Source: Desulfuromonadales bacterium GWC2_61_20
GTDB lineage: Bacteria; Desulfobacterota; Desulfuromonadia; Desulfuromonadales; UBA2197
DNA: 35,357 nucleotides
Direction: 5' to 3'
NCBI GenBank assembly: GCA_001799485.1
Contig: MGTO01000018.1
Coordinates: 1 to 35,357, forward strand
How positions within the stretch are numbered: the first letter of the stretch is position 1; each line of letters opens with the position of its first letter. The translations under genes were made by a program, and so were the position numbers. The notes beneath the pieces were generated by a model that searched no databases, was not told the origin of the DNA, and worked only from the letters and a program-made list of their open reading frames with translations. Below are positions 7,235 to 16,371 of this stretch, one piece after another.

Positions 7235-8203
7235 TCAGGCCGCCAGGCGCAGAAGCAGAACTTCCAAGGCCAATTGCCGGTTGACGTTACGTTCGAGCTG
7301 GCGGCGGCAGGCGGCCAGGGCATCGAGTTTGCGCAGCAGCGACGGGATTGTCTCCCGGGCGCTGACGCGGTGGATCTTTTCGAGCAGGTCGACGTTGACC
7401 AGTTCTTCGTCGCTGGCGCCGTGCTGGACGAGGAGGAGGTCACGATAGAAGGCCTGAAAAATTTCGAGAATTTCCGTCAGGCGTTCTTTTTCTTCGGTGA
7501 GGGCGGCGGCGAAATCAAAGAGGGGGATGATGCTGCCGCTGGAGAGGGCCGTCACCCCTTTGAGCAGTCCCTTGCGTTGCTCGAGAAAGAGATCGCGATC
7601 TTTTCCCAAGGCTTTTTTAAAACTCCCCTCGGAGAGGGCGGCGAGGACATGGGCTTCGTGCTCACGACCGTCGACCAGATCGAGGAGGACCTTTTTGACC
7701 GCAGCCTGGGGCAAACGGGCAAAGGGGAGGCGCTGGCAGCGTGAGCGGATGGTCGAGAGGACCGCCTCCGGACGAGCGCTCAAGAGAATCAGCAGGGTGC
7801 CGCCGGTCGGTTCCTCCAACGTTTTCAGCAGAGCATTACCGGCGGCCGGGTTGAGTCGGTCGGCTCCGTCGATGAGGCAGATTTTACGGGGTGCTTCGAG
7901 GGGGCGAAAGGAAAGCTCCTTCTGCAGGGCTCTGACCTGTTCGATCTTGATGCTGGCGCCATCGTCTTCGACCAGGTGCAGGTCGGGATGGTTGTTGTGA
8001 TCGATTTTACGACAGGATGGACATTCGCCGCAACCGCGACCCGTCTGGCAGAAGACCCCCCTCACCAGGGCCAGGGCGGTCAGGCGCTTGCCGATCCCTT
8101 CCGCTCCTTCAAAGAGATAGGCATGGGCAAGGCGCTTTGCGGCGAGGGCACGCCGCAGGATGTCCTTTTGCCGATCGTGGCCGAGGATGTGCGCGAAGGT
8201 CAT
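7235..8203 (-). CDS. holB: DNA polymerase III delta' subunit
   Basis: Clamp-loader subunit of the replicative polymerase, 322 residues from ATG 8203 (MTFAHILGHDRQKDIL). It has an AAA+ fold with GAEGIGKR at 33-40. That is a P-loop in which the usual Ser/Thr after Lys is Arg, in line with delta' being a poor or non-hydrolysing ATPase. A zinc module follows (C52, C58, C61, C64). The sensor/arginine-finger segment STIRSRCQR carries the conserved SRC. The ATG overlaps the tmk stop by three bases (ATGA). The open frame runs on upstream of the ATG, but that part is the reverse-frame image of tmk. Confidence 0.95.
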   Translation of the reverse strand: MTFAHILGHDRQKDILRRALAAKRLAHAYLFEGAEGIGKRLTALALVRGVFCQTGRGCGECPSCRKIDHNNHPDLHLVEDDGASIKIEQVRALQKELSFRPLEAPRKICLIDGADRLNPAAGNALLKTLEEPTGGTLLILLSARPEAVLSTIRSRCQRLPFARLPQAAVKKVLLDLVDGREHEAHVLAALSEGSFKKALGKDRDLFLEQRKGLLKGVTALSSGSIIPLFDFAAALTEEKERLTEILEIFQAFYRDLLLVQHGASDEELVNVDLLEKIHRVSARETIPSLLRKLDALAACRRQLERNVNRQLALEVLLLRLAA

Positions 8204-8856
8204 GGTCGGACTCGCAGGCCGAAGCGCTGAGCGACGACGTGGTCGATCTGGGCCTCCACCGTCGCCCTCGTCCCGGTAGCGTCGATGACGGCGAAACGCG
8301 GGGTTGCTAGGGCTAGGTCGAGATAGCCTTGCCTGACGCGGCAATGGAAGTCGAGGTGCTCGGCTTCAAAGCGCCCCTCCTCATGCAGAGCGAGGGCCTC
8401 GTTGCGAGCGTGAGCCCGGAGGAGACCGTCGGCGGCGGGGAGGTCGAGGAGGAGGGTCAGGTCGGGGAGGATGCCGGAGGTCGCCAGGGTATTGAGTTCG
8501 GTAATCAGAGTGCGATCCAGTCCGCGCCCACCCCCCTGGTAGGCGAGGGTGGCATCGGTGAAACGGTCACAAAGGACAATGGCCCCCCCCGCGAGACCCG
8601 GGCGGATGACCTCCTCGACATGCTGGGCGCGGGCCGCGGCATAGAGGAGAAGCTCGGCGCGGGGGACGAGGGCAGAACTGTCGGGGTGGAGGAGGATGCG
8701 GCGAATGTCGTCGGCGATGGGGCAACCGCCCGGTTCGCGCGTCACCACGACCCGCTGGCCGAGCCGAAGCAGACGCTCCCCGAGACGGCGGATCTGGGAG
8801 GTCTTACCGCTCCCCTCGATCCCTTCAAAAGTGATAAACAAACCCCTGTCAGCCAT
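8200..8856 (-). CDS. tmk: Thymidylate kinase
   Basis: Phosphorylates dTMP to dTDP for DNA synthesis. Counting from ATG 8856, the P-loop is EGIEGSGKT at 11-19, followed by the dTMP-binding REPGG segment and the DRFTDATLAYQGGGR region. Length is 218 residues, typical for the family. The start could also be GTG 8865 (product beginning MRAM). I prefer ATG 8856 because GAGG lies just upstream and because the promoter at 8878-8906 would start RNA near 8871, leaving almost no leader for the GTG. First gene of the tmk-holB-ricT-metG operon. Confidence 0.96.
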   Translation of the reverse strand: MADRGLFITFEGIEGSGKTSQIRRLGERLLRLGQRVVVTREPGGCPIADDIRRILLHPDSSALVPRAELLLYAAARAQHVEEVIRPGLAGGAIVLCDRFTDATLAYQGGGRGLDRTLITELNTLATSGILPDLTLLLDLPAADGLLRAHARNEALALHEEGRFEAEHLDFHCRVRQGYLDLALATPRFAVIDATGTRATVEAQIDHVVAQRFGLRVRP

Positions 8857-8877
8857 AGCCCTCACTTTAATCCGGCT

Positions 8878-8906
8878 ATTATAGAAATGACCACCCCAAG
8901 AAGCAA
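8878..8906 (-). promoter_or_regulatory. Sigma70-type promoter for the tmk operon
   Basis: Read on the minus strand: TTGCTT (plus 8901-8906), a 17-nt spacer, then a perfect TATAAT (plus 8878-8883). The predicted RNA start is near 8871, about 15 nt before the tmk ATG. Confidence 0.75.
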
Positions 8907-8945
8907 GAAAAACCTCATGTTTGCGGCATTTTGCCCGGTCGATTC

Positions 8946-8974
8946 TTGTTTACTCGTCGACGGTTTTCTGTTAA
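8946..8974 (+). promoter_or_regulatory. Possible sigma70 promoter for rnc-era
   Basis: TTGTTT at 8946-8951, 17-nt spacer, TGTTAA at 8969-8974. The match is moderate. The position suits a leader of about 30 nt before the rnc TTG start, divergent from the tmk promoter. Confidence 0.4.
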
Positions 8975-9009
8975 TTCTTGCCTGTTGACAACTGCGTCCG
9001 GGAGGAGTC

Positions 9010-9789
9010 TTGCCATTGTCGTTGCCGGCACACCTTGCCGCTCTCGAGGAGCGCATTCGCTATCATTTTTCCGCACCGGCTCTCCTGGACGAAGCCTTGA
9101 CCCATCGTTCCCATGTCAATGAGCAGCCGGGGGCGTTCTTGTCCCACAACGAACGCCTGGAATTTCTCGGGGACGCGGTCCTGACCCTGGTGGTCAGCGC
9201 CACTATCTTTGCGGCCTATCCCGGCCTCAACGAGGGGGAACTGACCCGCATTCGCGCCGAGGTGGTGAATGAACAGGCCCTCGCCCGCATCGCGCGCCGT
9301 CTCGAGCTTGGTCCGCTTTTGCGTCTCGGGCGTGGCGAGGCGCGCAGCGGCGGCGGCGACAAGGACAGCCTGCTGGCGAACGGTCTCGAAGCCCTGTTTG
9401 GGGGAGTTTTTCGCGACGGCGGTTTTGTCGCGGCCCGGCAGTTGATCGAATCGCTCCTCGCCGAAGCGATAACCGAAGCGGTGGTACACAAAGAGGTGGT
9501 CGATTGTAAGAGTCGTCTGCAGGAGTTGCTGCAAGGGCAACAGGGGTTGCCTCCCCGTTATCATCTGGAGGAAGTGGCAGGCCCGGAGCATCAGCGCATC
9601 TATACGATCACCGTGACCGTCGGCGATAAGTCCCTCGGCAGTGGGCGCGGCCGGACCAAGAAGGCCGCCGAACAGTCCGCAGCGCGGGAGGCTCTGATGC
9701 ATCTTCTCCCCCGCGACGGCATAGCGACGGAGGATCCGCCCCCTCCCGCCGAAGTGCTCCCCCCCTTGACTGGAAAGAGATCGTCGTGA
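9010..9789 (+). CDS. rnc: Ribonuclease III
   Basis: Double-strand-specific endoribonuclease for rRNA and mRNA processing. Residues about 10-155 are the RNase III domain with signature HNERLEFLGDAVL (E48, E51, D55); about 165-232 form the dsRNA-binding domain with a GRGRTKKAAEQSAA end. The second metal-ligand segment reads ANGLEALFG, so the residue at the place of E. coli D114 is Asn (N124), while the essential Glu equivalent to E117 is kept (E127). The start is TTG. TTG 9010 is closest to GGAGGAG (9001-9007), but TTG 9016 has the better spacing. The last bases overlap the era start (GTGA). The C-terminal 25 residues after the dsRBD are Pro-rich. Confidence 0.96.
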   Translation: MPLSLPAHLAALEERIRYHFSAPALLDEALTHRSHVNEQPGAFLSHNERLEFLGDAVLTLVVSATIFAAYPGLNEGELTRIRAEVVNEQALARIARRLELGPLLRLGRGEARSGGGDKDSLLANGLEALFGGVFRDGGFVAARQLIESLLAEAITEAVVHKEVVDCKSRLQELLQGQQGLPPRYHLEEVAGPEHQRIYTITVTVGDKSLGSGRGRTKKAAEQSAAREALMHLLPRDGIATEDPPPPAEVLPPLTGKRSS

Positions 9790-10688
9790 ACCCCTCCGTT
9801 TCCCCCTTTCATTCCGGCTTCGCCGCCATCATCGGCCGACCCAATGTCGGCAAGTCGACCCTGCTCAACCGCATGGTCGGGCAGAAGATCGCCATCACTT
9901 CGGATAAACCGCAGACGACGCGCAATCGCATTCTCGGCATCCATCATCGCGATGACGGCCAGATCCTCTTTCTCGACACTCCCGGGATTCATCAGGGGCG
10001 TGGACGCCTCAACCGCTTCATGGTCGACCAGGCTCTGGGGGCTTGTGCCGAGGTCGATCTCGTCCTCTTCATGGTCTCCGCCGTCGAACGTCCCGGGACC
10101 GACGAAGAGGCGATCCTGAAGCACCTCTCCGCCAGCAAGCGACCGGTCTTTCTGGTTTTGAACAAGATCGACCGGGTCAAGCCGGAGCAACTGCTGCCGC
10201 TGATTCGCGACTACGCCGGGCGCTTTCCCTTCGCCGAAATCTTCCCCGTCTCCGGTCTCACCGGCGACGGCGTCGAAGGGCTGCTGACGGCGATCTGCCA
10301 ACGTCTGCCGGAGGGACCGCATTACTATCCCGACGACATGGTGACCGACCAGCCGGAGCGCTTCATCGTCGCCGAAATGGTGCGCGAACAACTCATGCGC
10401 CAGACCCATGAGGAGATCCCCTACGGGGCCGCCGTCGTCATCGAAAGCTTCGACGAGCAACCGGAACGGGGGCTGGTCATCATCCATGCCGCCATCATGG
10501 TTGCCCGCGACAGCCACAAAGGGATCGTCCTCGGCAAGGGTGGGGCGATGATCCGCAACATCGGGCGCAGCGCACGCAAGGAGATCGAACGTCTCCTCGG
10601 TTGCCGCATCTACCTCGAGCTTTTCGTACGGGTTCAGCCGGGCTGGACCGAATCCGATCGCCTGCTCAAGGAGTTCGGTTACCATTGA
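9786..10688 (+). CDS. era: GTPase Era
   Basis: Ribosome-assembly GTPase that binds the 3' end of 16S rRNA. G1 is GRPNVGKST at 17-25, the switch I region is KPQTTR, G3 is DTPG at 64-67, and G4 NKID lies near 126. A C-terminal KH domain contains [11 protein letters not shown] followed by [10 protein letters not shown]. The length (300 residues) is normal. GTG 9786 overlaps the rnc stop by four bases. The rnc-era pairing is widely conserved and links RNA processing with 30S maturation. Confidence 0.98.
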   Translation: MNPSVSPFHSGFAAIIGRPNVGKSTLLNRMVGQKIAITSDKPQTTRNRILGIHHRDDGQILFLDTPGIHQGRGRLNRFMVDQALGACAEVDLVLFMVSAVERPGTDEEAILKHLSASKRPVFLVLNKIDRVKPEQLLPLIRDYAGRFPFAEIFPVSGLTGDGVEGLLTAICQRLPEGPHYYPDDMVTDQPERFIVAEMVREQLMRQTHEEIPYGAAVVIESFDEQPERGLVIIHAAIMVARDSHKGIVLGKGGAMIRNIGRSARKEIERLLGCRIYLELFVRVQPGWTESDRLLKEFGYH

Positions 10689-10731
10689 CGAGTATCACGC
10701 CTTAATCCCCCATATGAGATACCAGATACTT

Positions 10732-12042
10732 ATGCCCCCTGTTGTCGCCATCGTCGGTCGCCCCAATGTCGGCAAATCGACCCTGTTCAATCGTCTGCTC
10801 GGGCAGCGCAAAGCCCTGGTCGAGGACTTTCCCGGGGTCACCCGTGACCGCAACTACGCCGAAGTGACACGTTTCGACAAACCTTTCGTCCTGGTCGACA
10901 CCGGCGGTTTCGAGCCGGTGAGTGAAGACCATTTGCTTACCCAGATGCGGGAACAGTCGCAACTGGCCATGGATGAGGCCGATGTCATTCTCTTTGTCCT
11001 CGATGTCCGTCAGGGGCTGACGCCATCGGATATCGAGGTGGGCGCCATGTTGCGCCGGGTCAAGAAGCCGGTTCTTATTGTCATCAACAAGGTCGATGGC
11101 GAGCGACAGGAGACGGAACTCGGCGAGTTCTTCGCCCTCGGCGTCGACAGCGTTATCTCCATCTCCGCCGAACACGGACGCGGTATCGATGACCTGGTCG
11201 AGGCGATTCTCGCACAAATGCCGGAGAGCCCGCCCTTTGCGGCGCGCGACGACGTTACCCGCCTGGCCGTGGTCGGGCGTCCCAATGTCGGCAAGTCCTC
11301 CCTGGTCAATCGCCTCCTCGGTTTCGAGCGCATGGTTGCCAACCCCGCCGCCGGGACGACGCGGGACAGTGTCGATACCCCCTTTGTCAGTCATAAGAAG
11401 AATTATCTCCTCATCGACACCGCCGGTATCCGCCGCAAGGGGAAGGTCAGCGTCGGCCTGGAAAAATTCAGCGTCATCCAGGCCCTCAAGGCAATGGACC
11501 GGGCCGATGTCGTCCTGCTGGTCATCGATGCCAACGAAGGGATCACCGACCAGGATGTCACCGTCGCCGGCTATGCCTACGAGAAGGGCCGGGGTATCAT
11601 CCTGGTCGTCAACAAGTGGGATCTGCCGGTCAAGGACAATGGCAGTATCGCCCGCTTTACCGACAAATTGCACATGGAGCTGAAGTTTCTCCCCTTTGCC
11701 CCGGTCCTCTTCGTCTCCGCCAAAACCGGACAGCGTATCGACAAGATCATGCCCGAGGTGGCCAGAGTCGCCGCCGAGTGTGGGCGGCAGGTTCCCACTC
11801 CGGCACTGAACAAGGTTTTGCAGGATGCCGTCAGAAACCATCAGCCGCCCCTCTTTCAGGGGAAGCGGCTGAAATTTTTCTATATCACCCAGGCCGGCAT
11901 CCGTCCCCCCAGTTTTGCCGTTTTCGTCAATCGGGCCGAAGGGGTGCACTTTTCCTACGAACGTTTTCTGACCAACAAATTTCGCGAAGCCTTCGGATTT
12001 TCCGGTACGCCGATCAAACTCTATTTCAAGGATCGCGAGTAA
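10732..12042 (+). CDS. der: Ribosome-associated GTPase Der (EngA)
   Basis: Double-GTPase needed for 50S subunit assembly. Counting from ATG 10732, the first G1 is GRPNVGKST at about 9-17 with DTGGF as G3 and NKVD as G4. The second G1 is GRPNVGKSS near 182 with DTAGIRRKG as G3 and NKWD as G4. A C-terminal KH-like domain ends [14 protein letters not shown]. The family usually starts right before [11 protein letters not shown], so I choose ATG 10732 over ATG 10714, although neither has a convincing ribosome-binding site. Length 436 residues is typical. Confidence 0.97.
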   Translation: MPPVVAIVGRPNVGKSTLFNRLLGQRKALVEDFPGVTRDRNYAEVTRFDKPFVLVDTGGFEPVSEDHLLTQMREQSQLAMDEADVILFVLDVRQGLTPSDIEVGAMLRRVKKPVLIVINKVDGERQETELGEFFALGVDSVISISAEHGRGIDDLVEAILAQMPESPPFAARDDVTRLAVVGRPNVGKSSLVNRLLGFERMVANPAAGTTRDSVDTPFVSHKKNYLLIDTAGIRRKGKVSVGLEKFSVIQALKAMDRADVVLLVIDANEGITDQDVTVAGYAYEKGRGIILVVNKWDLPVKDNGSIARFTDKLHMELKFLPFAPVLFVSAKTGQRIDKIMPEVARVAAECGRQVPTPALNKVLQDAVRNHQPPLFQGKRLKFFYITQAGIRPPSFAVFVNRAEGVHFSYERFLTNKFREAFGFSGTPIKLYFKDRE

Positions 12043-12064
12043 CAGATTCGCGGGGCAAAAAGCC

Positions 12065-12093
12065 TTTACATCCCCGGTGGCATGGGATATATT
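12065..12093 (+). promoter_or_regulatory. Sigma70-type promoter for the chemosensory cluster
   Basis: TTTACA at 12065-12070, a 17-nt spacer, TATATT at 12088-12093. It lies in the 123-nt gap between der and the PATAN-receiver gene; RNA would start near 12100, about 65 nt before the ATG. It is the only convincing promoter I see in front of the 13-gene run. Confidence 0.7.
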
Positions 12094-12165
12094 ATTTCTC
12101 ATTTAATTCTAACCTCTTACGCCGCGCCTGTGGCTGGCGTACGGGCATCTGAGCTGCGGTAATCC

Positions 12166-13881
12166 ATGAGCCTTGTCGGAAATCTTGAAGACCTGGGTCT
12201 GGGGGATATCCTCCAGATCGTCAGCCTCAGCCGCAAATCCGGGGTGTTGCACCTTCACAGCCAGAATCGTGAAGGCAAAATCATTTTCCAGAACGGGCAA
12301 GTCAATCGCGCCACTTCCTCATCCTTTCCGGAAAACCTCGGAGACCTCCTTGTCCGCAAGGGGTTGGCCGATGTCGATACGATCAAGAAAGCCCTGTTGT
12401 TGCAGAAGGGTGCGGCGGCGCCAATTCTCCTTGGCGATGTGCTGGCGGAGCATTTCGGCGTCGACAAAAGTGCCATCGAGGAAGTTGTCAGGGAACAGGT
12501 CGAGAAGATTTCCTACAGTTTTTTCGCCTGGAGCGAGGGGACTTTTTCCTTCGAACTTGGCGAATCGAGTGAGGTCGCCGGTTCGACCCAGGTCAATCCC
12601 CTGTCGTTTCGTCTGGAAAAGGGGCTGAATCCCCAGTGGCTGGCCATGGAGGGGAGCCGCATTCTCGACGAAATGCGCCATCGCGGCGAGTCGCCGGCGG
12701 AAGAGACGCACGAAGAGTCCCTCTTCGACCTGGATGAACTCCTCGGTACGCACGAAGAGCAGTCCCTTGCAACGCCGCAATCCAGTTCCGTCTCCTCAGG
12801 CAGCGCCGCGACCAACACCGGACGCGGCGTCGTGTTGTTCGTCGACGATGACGAAAATACCCGCACGGCCTTTGCCCGCGCCCTTGGCGGGCAAGGTTAC
12901 GAGGTCCTCACTTTTTCCGGAGGAGAAGCCTTTCTCCAGGGGGTCGCTGGCGCGGTTGCCGCTGGTTCCAACCCCCGACTGATTATTGATCTGTTCATGC
13001 CGCGCATGGATGGCAGTGGCATCCTGGGTGGCCTGGAATTGATCGAACAGGTTCGCGCCCGTCACCAACAGTTGCCGATTCTGGTTCTCTCGGACCATCC
13101 CAATGACGAAGCCGAACGGCGGGTCCGTGATTTTGGCCTCGCTCCGGTTGTATCCAAACCGAAAAAGAGCGAGGTTCGTGAAGCGGGCGGGGTCGCGGCG
13201 CTGAACCTGCTGAGTGAAAAAGTTGCTCTTCTCCTGGACGGTTATTCAGCCGGCACAGCGTCCCCGGCGGCAACGGCCACCATCAATTTCGGTGCTGACC
13301 TGTTGCGTGAAATGGGCGAAACCACCGGCGATTCGCGTCCGCAAAAAGGTCCCGAATCTCCCGGTTTGCACCTGCTGCGCGGCATGTTGCAGGAGCTCAA
13401 TAATCCTTCCCTGGGCGGCGGCATCATTCTGTTGGTGCTGCGTTTCGCCAGCGAATTGATGAACCGGGCCATTATCTTTCTGGTCAAGGAGACCGAGGTG
13501 GTCGGCCTCGGCCAGTTTGGTATTGTCGCCAATGACGAAATGGCCGACGTGCGGGTGCGGCGCATGAAGGTGCCGCGGGGCGAGGATTCAGTCTTTGAGT
13601 CGCTCTTCCGGGAAATGGCTCCGAAAAAGACGGCCCTCGGCGCCGGACGCTGGGATCGCTATCTCGTCGAGGAACTCGGCGGGGGCGAACCGAAGCAGGT
13701 TTTTCTCGGCCCGATTATCAGCGAAGGGAAGGTCGTGGCAGTTCTCTATGGCGACAATTTGCCGAAGATGAGCGCCATTGGCGACACCGAATCCCTTGAA
13801 ATTTTTCTTTCTCAGGCCGGGTTGGCCATGGAGAAGGCGTTACTGGAACGCCGCTTGCGCGGGAAAGAGACTGCTGTTTAA
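12166..13881 (+). CDS. PATAN (DUF4388) / response-regulator receiver / GAF-like protein
   Basis: Three-part signalling protein of 571 residues. Residues 1 to about 190 match the DUF4388/PATAN fold (MSLVGNLEDLGLGDILQIVS, then SGVLHLH, then GKIIFQNGQVNRA). Residues 221 to about 355 are a complete receiver domain: acidic cluster D227-D229, phospho-acceptor D275 in LIIDLFMPRMDG, S309, and K331. Residues about 400-560 look like a GAF-type sensor (FGIVANDEMADV, then VFLGPIISEGKVVAVLYGDN). A Ser/Ala-rich linker sits at about 200-220. There is no output DNA-binding domain, so output is probably by protein contact. It opens the chemosensory cluster, 16 nt before a CheY gene. PATAN-receiver proteins in cyanobacteria act in type IV pilus control; whether that holds here is unknown. 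Confidence 0.85.
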   Translation: MSLVGNLEDLGLGDILQIVSLSRKSGVLHLHSQNREGKIIFQNGQVNRATSSSFPENLGDLLVRKGLADVDTIKKALLLQKGAAAPILLGDVLAEHFGVDKSAIEEVVREQVEKISYSFFAWSEGTFSFELGESSEVAGSTQVNPLSFRLEKGLNPQWLAMEGSRILDEMRHRGESPAEETHEESLFDLDELLGTHEEQSLATPQSSSVSSGSAATNTGRGVVLFVDDDENTRTAFARALGGQGYEVLTFSGGEAFLQGVAGAVAAGSNPRLIIDLFMPRMDGSGILGGLELIEQVRARHQQLPILVLSDHPNDEAERRVRDFGLAPVVSKPKKSEVREAGGVAALNLLSEKVALLLDGYSAGTASPAATATINFGADLLREMGETTGDSRPQKGPESPGLHLLRGMLQELNNPSLGGGIILLVLRFASELMNRAIIFLVKETEVVGLGQFGIVANDEMADVRVRRMKVPRGEDSVFESLFREMAPKKTALGAGRWDRYLVEELGGGEPKQVFLGPIISEGKVVAVLYGDNLPKMSAIGDTESLEIFLSQAGLAMEKALLERRLRGKETAV

Positions 13882-13896
13882 AGGAGTGGCGGACGC

Positions 13897-14265
13897 GTGG
13901 CAAAGAAGATACTGATCGCCGAAGATTCGGCAACCATGCGCTATCTCATCATGTCGACGATTTCGGCGCTGGGAAACTACGAAATCATCGAGGCGGCCAA
14001 CGGCTTCGAGGCCCTGCGCATTCTTCCGCGGGAGAAGGTCGATCTGGTGATTACGGACATCAACATGCCCGACATCAATGGACTTGAGCTGGTCAGTTTC
14101 ATCAAAAGCAACCCCAACTACAAATCGACCCCGCTCTTCATCATCAGTACCGAGGGGAGTGAGCGTGACCGCGAAAAGGGGATCCAGCTCGGGGCTGACG
14201 CTTATCTGGTCAAGCCGTTTTCACCGGAAGAGCTGCAGACACTGGTCAAACGTTTCTTGACCTAG
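13897..14265 (+). CDS. CheY-like single-domain response regulator
   Basis: Stand-alone receiver of 122 residues. Acidic pocket E9/D10, phospho-acceptor D54 (ITDINMP), the switch residue S84 or T85, and K106 (LVKPF) are all present. The start is GTG 13897, with AAGGAG ten bases upstream. It lies directly before cheA, so it is the natural first phosphate acceptor. It closely resembles the CheY at the far end of the cluster (24869-25249): both have TDINMP, PNYK, TEG and a run of REx residues. Confidence 0.93.
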   Translation: MAKKILIAEDSATMRYLIMSTISALGNYEIIEAANGFEALRILPREKVDLVITDINMPDINGLELVSFIKSNPNYKSTPLFIISTEGSERDREKGIQLGADAYLVKPFSPEELQTLVKRFLT

Positions 14266-14274
14266 GAGACATCG

Positions 14275-16371
14275 TTGGCCGATCAAACATCTTCGCGGGC
14301 GATCAAGGATTTTCTTGGCGAGGCCGAAGAAATTCTCGAAAAACTCAATCTCGATCTGGTCACCCTCGGCGACGGCATCGAGAGTGGGGAAGGTTCGCCC
14401 GATCTCCTCAACAGTATTTTCCGCGGCGCCCATTCCTTCAAGGGACTGTCGGGGATGTTCGGTTTTGACGACATCTCCGAACTTTCCCACCACATGGAAA
14501 ACCTGCTCGATAGCCTGCGCCTGGGCAAAGTCCCTTTAAGTGCCGCCCTCATCGAAACCCTCTTTGAAGTCCTCGAAGTCCTCACCCGACTGGTGCATGG
14601 CAAGGGGGAGTCGGAAGATTTCACCTTCGATGTCACGCCGCAGATCGACCAGATCAACCGCCATCTAAAGGGGGACGGCAGCGATCGGGACCGTCTCCTG
14701 GCCAGTTACCGGATCGATCCGGACATTCTCAAGGTCCTCACCGAATACGAAGAACATCGTCTGCTGGACAATATCAAGAAGGGGCGGAACCTGCTGCGGG
14801 TGAAAGCCAACCTGAGTCTTGCCACCTTTGACCAGGAACTCGCGGCAATCACCGAGCTGCTAAAAAAAGAGGGTGAGGTTATCAGCACCCTGCCGAGTGC
14901 CGGCGACATTCCCGATCATATCGGTTTTCAACTGCTGGTCGGGACGACCATTTCCCCGGCCCAGCTCGCCGCCCAGTTGCAGGATGACAACATTGTTGTC
15001 GATTCCCTGGCGGCGTCCGCGCACGCTGCTTCGACGGGACGGCCCGGGACAACCGCGTCCGCAGTTGCGACGGCGGTTTCAGCTCCGGCAGTCAGCGGCG
15101 AAGTGTCTGCGTCCGCGGCCGAACCGGCGCGCATTGAAGCGAGCGAAGAAGCGGCCGCTTCCCTGCGCTCCATCAGCCGGACCGTGCGTGTCGATATCGA
15201 CAAACTCGATGCCCTGATGAACATCGTCGGAGAACTGGTTCTCTCCAAGGGCGCCATCGTCAGTCTCACCGAACGTTTCAAGAACGAGGGACAGAACGAG
15301 CTGACGATGGAGTTGCAGAAGGCCACCCGCGTTCTCGAGCGGCGGCTGGAGGATTTGCAGAAGGGGGTCATGGAAGTGCGCATGGTTCCGGTGGCGCAAC
15401 TCTTTGACAAGATGGTGCGCATCGTCCGCCGGGTTTCCAGCGAACGGGGCAAGAAGGTCACCCTCGACATCCGCGGGGCCGATACCGAACTGGATAAGCT
15501 CATTGTCGAAGACCTCTCCGATCCGCTCATGCATATTATCCGTAACTCCATCGACCACGGCATCGAAGCGGTCGAAGAGCGTCTGGCGGCCGGTAAGTCG
15601 GAAAAGGGGACGATCTGTCTCTGGGCTTCGCAGAAGGGGAATCACGTTGTTCTGGAAGTCCACGATGATGGCCGTGGCATCGATCCGGAGCGTGTGCGCC
15701 GCAAGGCGGTGGAGCAAGGCCTGATCACCAAAGACGCCGAAATCTCCCAGGAAGACGTCTATAACCTGATTTTCCGCCCCGGCTTCTCGACCAGTGAGGC
15801 CGTGACGGAACTGTCCGGTCGCGGGGTCGGCATGGATGTGGTGAAAAACAACATCTCCGCCCTCTCCGGCATGATCGAAATCGACAGCAAGGTCGCTATC
15901 GGTACCTCCATATCGATTACCCTGCCGATTACCCTCGCCATTATCAAGGCGCTGATTGTTTCGGTCAGCGGGAGGACCTACGCCATACCGATCAACTCGG
16001 TGCTGGAAACCCTCATGGTCGATGCCGGAACCATCCATACCATCGAGCGACGCGAGGTGATCGAATTGCGCGAGACGACCCTGCCGTTGCTGCGCATCGC
16101 CGATGCCTTTGGCCTTGGTGCGGAGACGAAGGCGGCGAACCAGCGTCTTTTCGTCGTTGTCGTCGGTCTGGCCGAAAAGAAGATGGGGGTCGTCGTCGAT
16201 GAGCTCCTCGGGCAACAGGATGTCGTCATCAAGTCCCTCGGTAGCACCCTGGCCTTTGTCCGGGGGATTTCCGGGGCGGCCGATCTCGGCAACCAGAAGA
16301 CCATCCTGGTCCTCGATGTTGGCGGTCTCATGGGCGAAGTTCTCCGTGGCGAGTCGTCCTTCTATGTATGA
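14275..16371 (+). CDS. cheA: Chemotaxis histidine kinase CheA
   Basis: Central kinase of the cluster, 698 residues. P1/Hpt domain at the N-terminus has phospho-His H53 in FRGAHSFKGLSGMFG. Residues about 150-240 hold an unassigned segment in the P2 position, followed by a Ser/Ala/Thr-rich linker (about 245-295). P3 dimerisation follows, then a complete ATPase: N-box HIIRNSIDHG, G1 DDGRGID, F-box FRPGFSTSE, G2 GRGVGMDVV. The C-terminal P5 is CheW-like. The start is TTG 14275 with TAGGAGA upstream. The stop overlaps the following ATPase ORF by eight bases. This is a soluble cytoplasmic kinase that needs CheW and receptors, none of which are encoded nearby. Confidence 0.97.
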   Translation: MADQTSSRAIKDFLGEAEEILEKLNLDLVTLGDGIESGEGSPDLLNSIFRGAHSFKGLSGMFGFDDISELSHHMENLLDSLRLGKVPLSAALIETLFEVLEVLTRLVHGKGESEDFTFDVTPQIDQINRHLKGDGSDRDRLLASYRIDPDILKVLTEYEEHRLLDNIKKGRNLLRVKANLSLATFDQELAAITELLKKEGEVISTLPSAGDIPDHIGFQLLVGTTISPAQLAAQLQDDNIVVDSLAASAHAASTGRPGTTASAVATAVSAPAVSGEVSASAAEPARIEASEEAAASLRSISRTVRVDIDKLDALMNIVGELVLSKGAIVSLTERFKNEGQNELTMELQKATRVLERRLEDLQKGVMEVRMVPVAQLFDKMVRIVRRVSSERGKKVTLDIRGADTELDKLIVEDLSDPLMHIIRNSIDHGIEAVEERLAAGKSEKGTICLWASQKGNHVVLEVHDDGRGIDPERVRRKAVEQGLITKDAEISQEDVYNLIFRPGFSTSEAVTELSGRGVGMDVVKNNISALSGMIEIDSKVAIGTSISITLPITLAIIKALIVSVSGRTYAIPINSVLETLMVDAGTIHTIERREVIELRETTLPLLRIADAFGLGAETKAANQRLFVVVVGLAEKKMGVVVDELLGQQDVVIKSLGSTLAFVRGISGAADLGNQKTILVLDVGGLMGEVLRGESSFYV

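Noticed and set aside
8980-9009. TTGACA at 8985-8990 as a -35 box for rnc
   Set aside because: It is too close to the rnc start; a matching -10 would fall inside the coding region.
10702-12102. 466-codon frame antisense to der
   Set aside because: It mirrors a complete two-domain GTPase; no family features.
12094-12165. Possible cyclic-di-GMP (GEMM) riboswitch in the leader of the chemosensory cluster
   Set aside because: The leader lacks the conserved GEMM segments, is short, and shows no terminator or anti-terminator pair.
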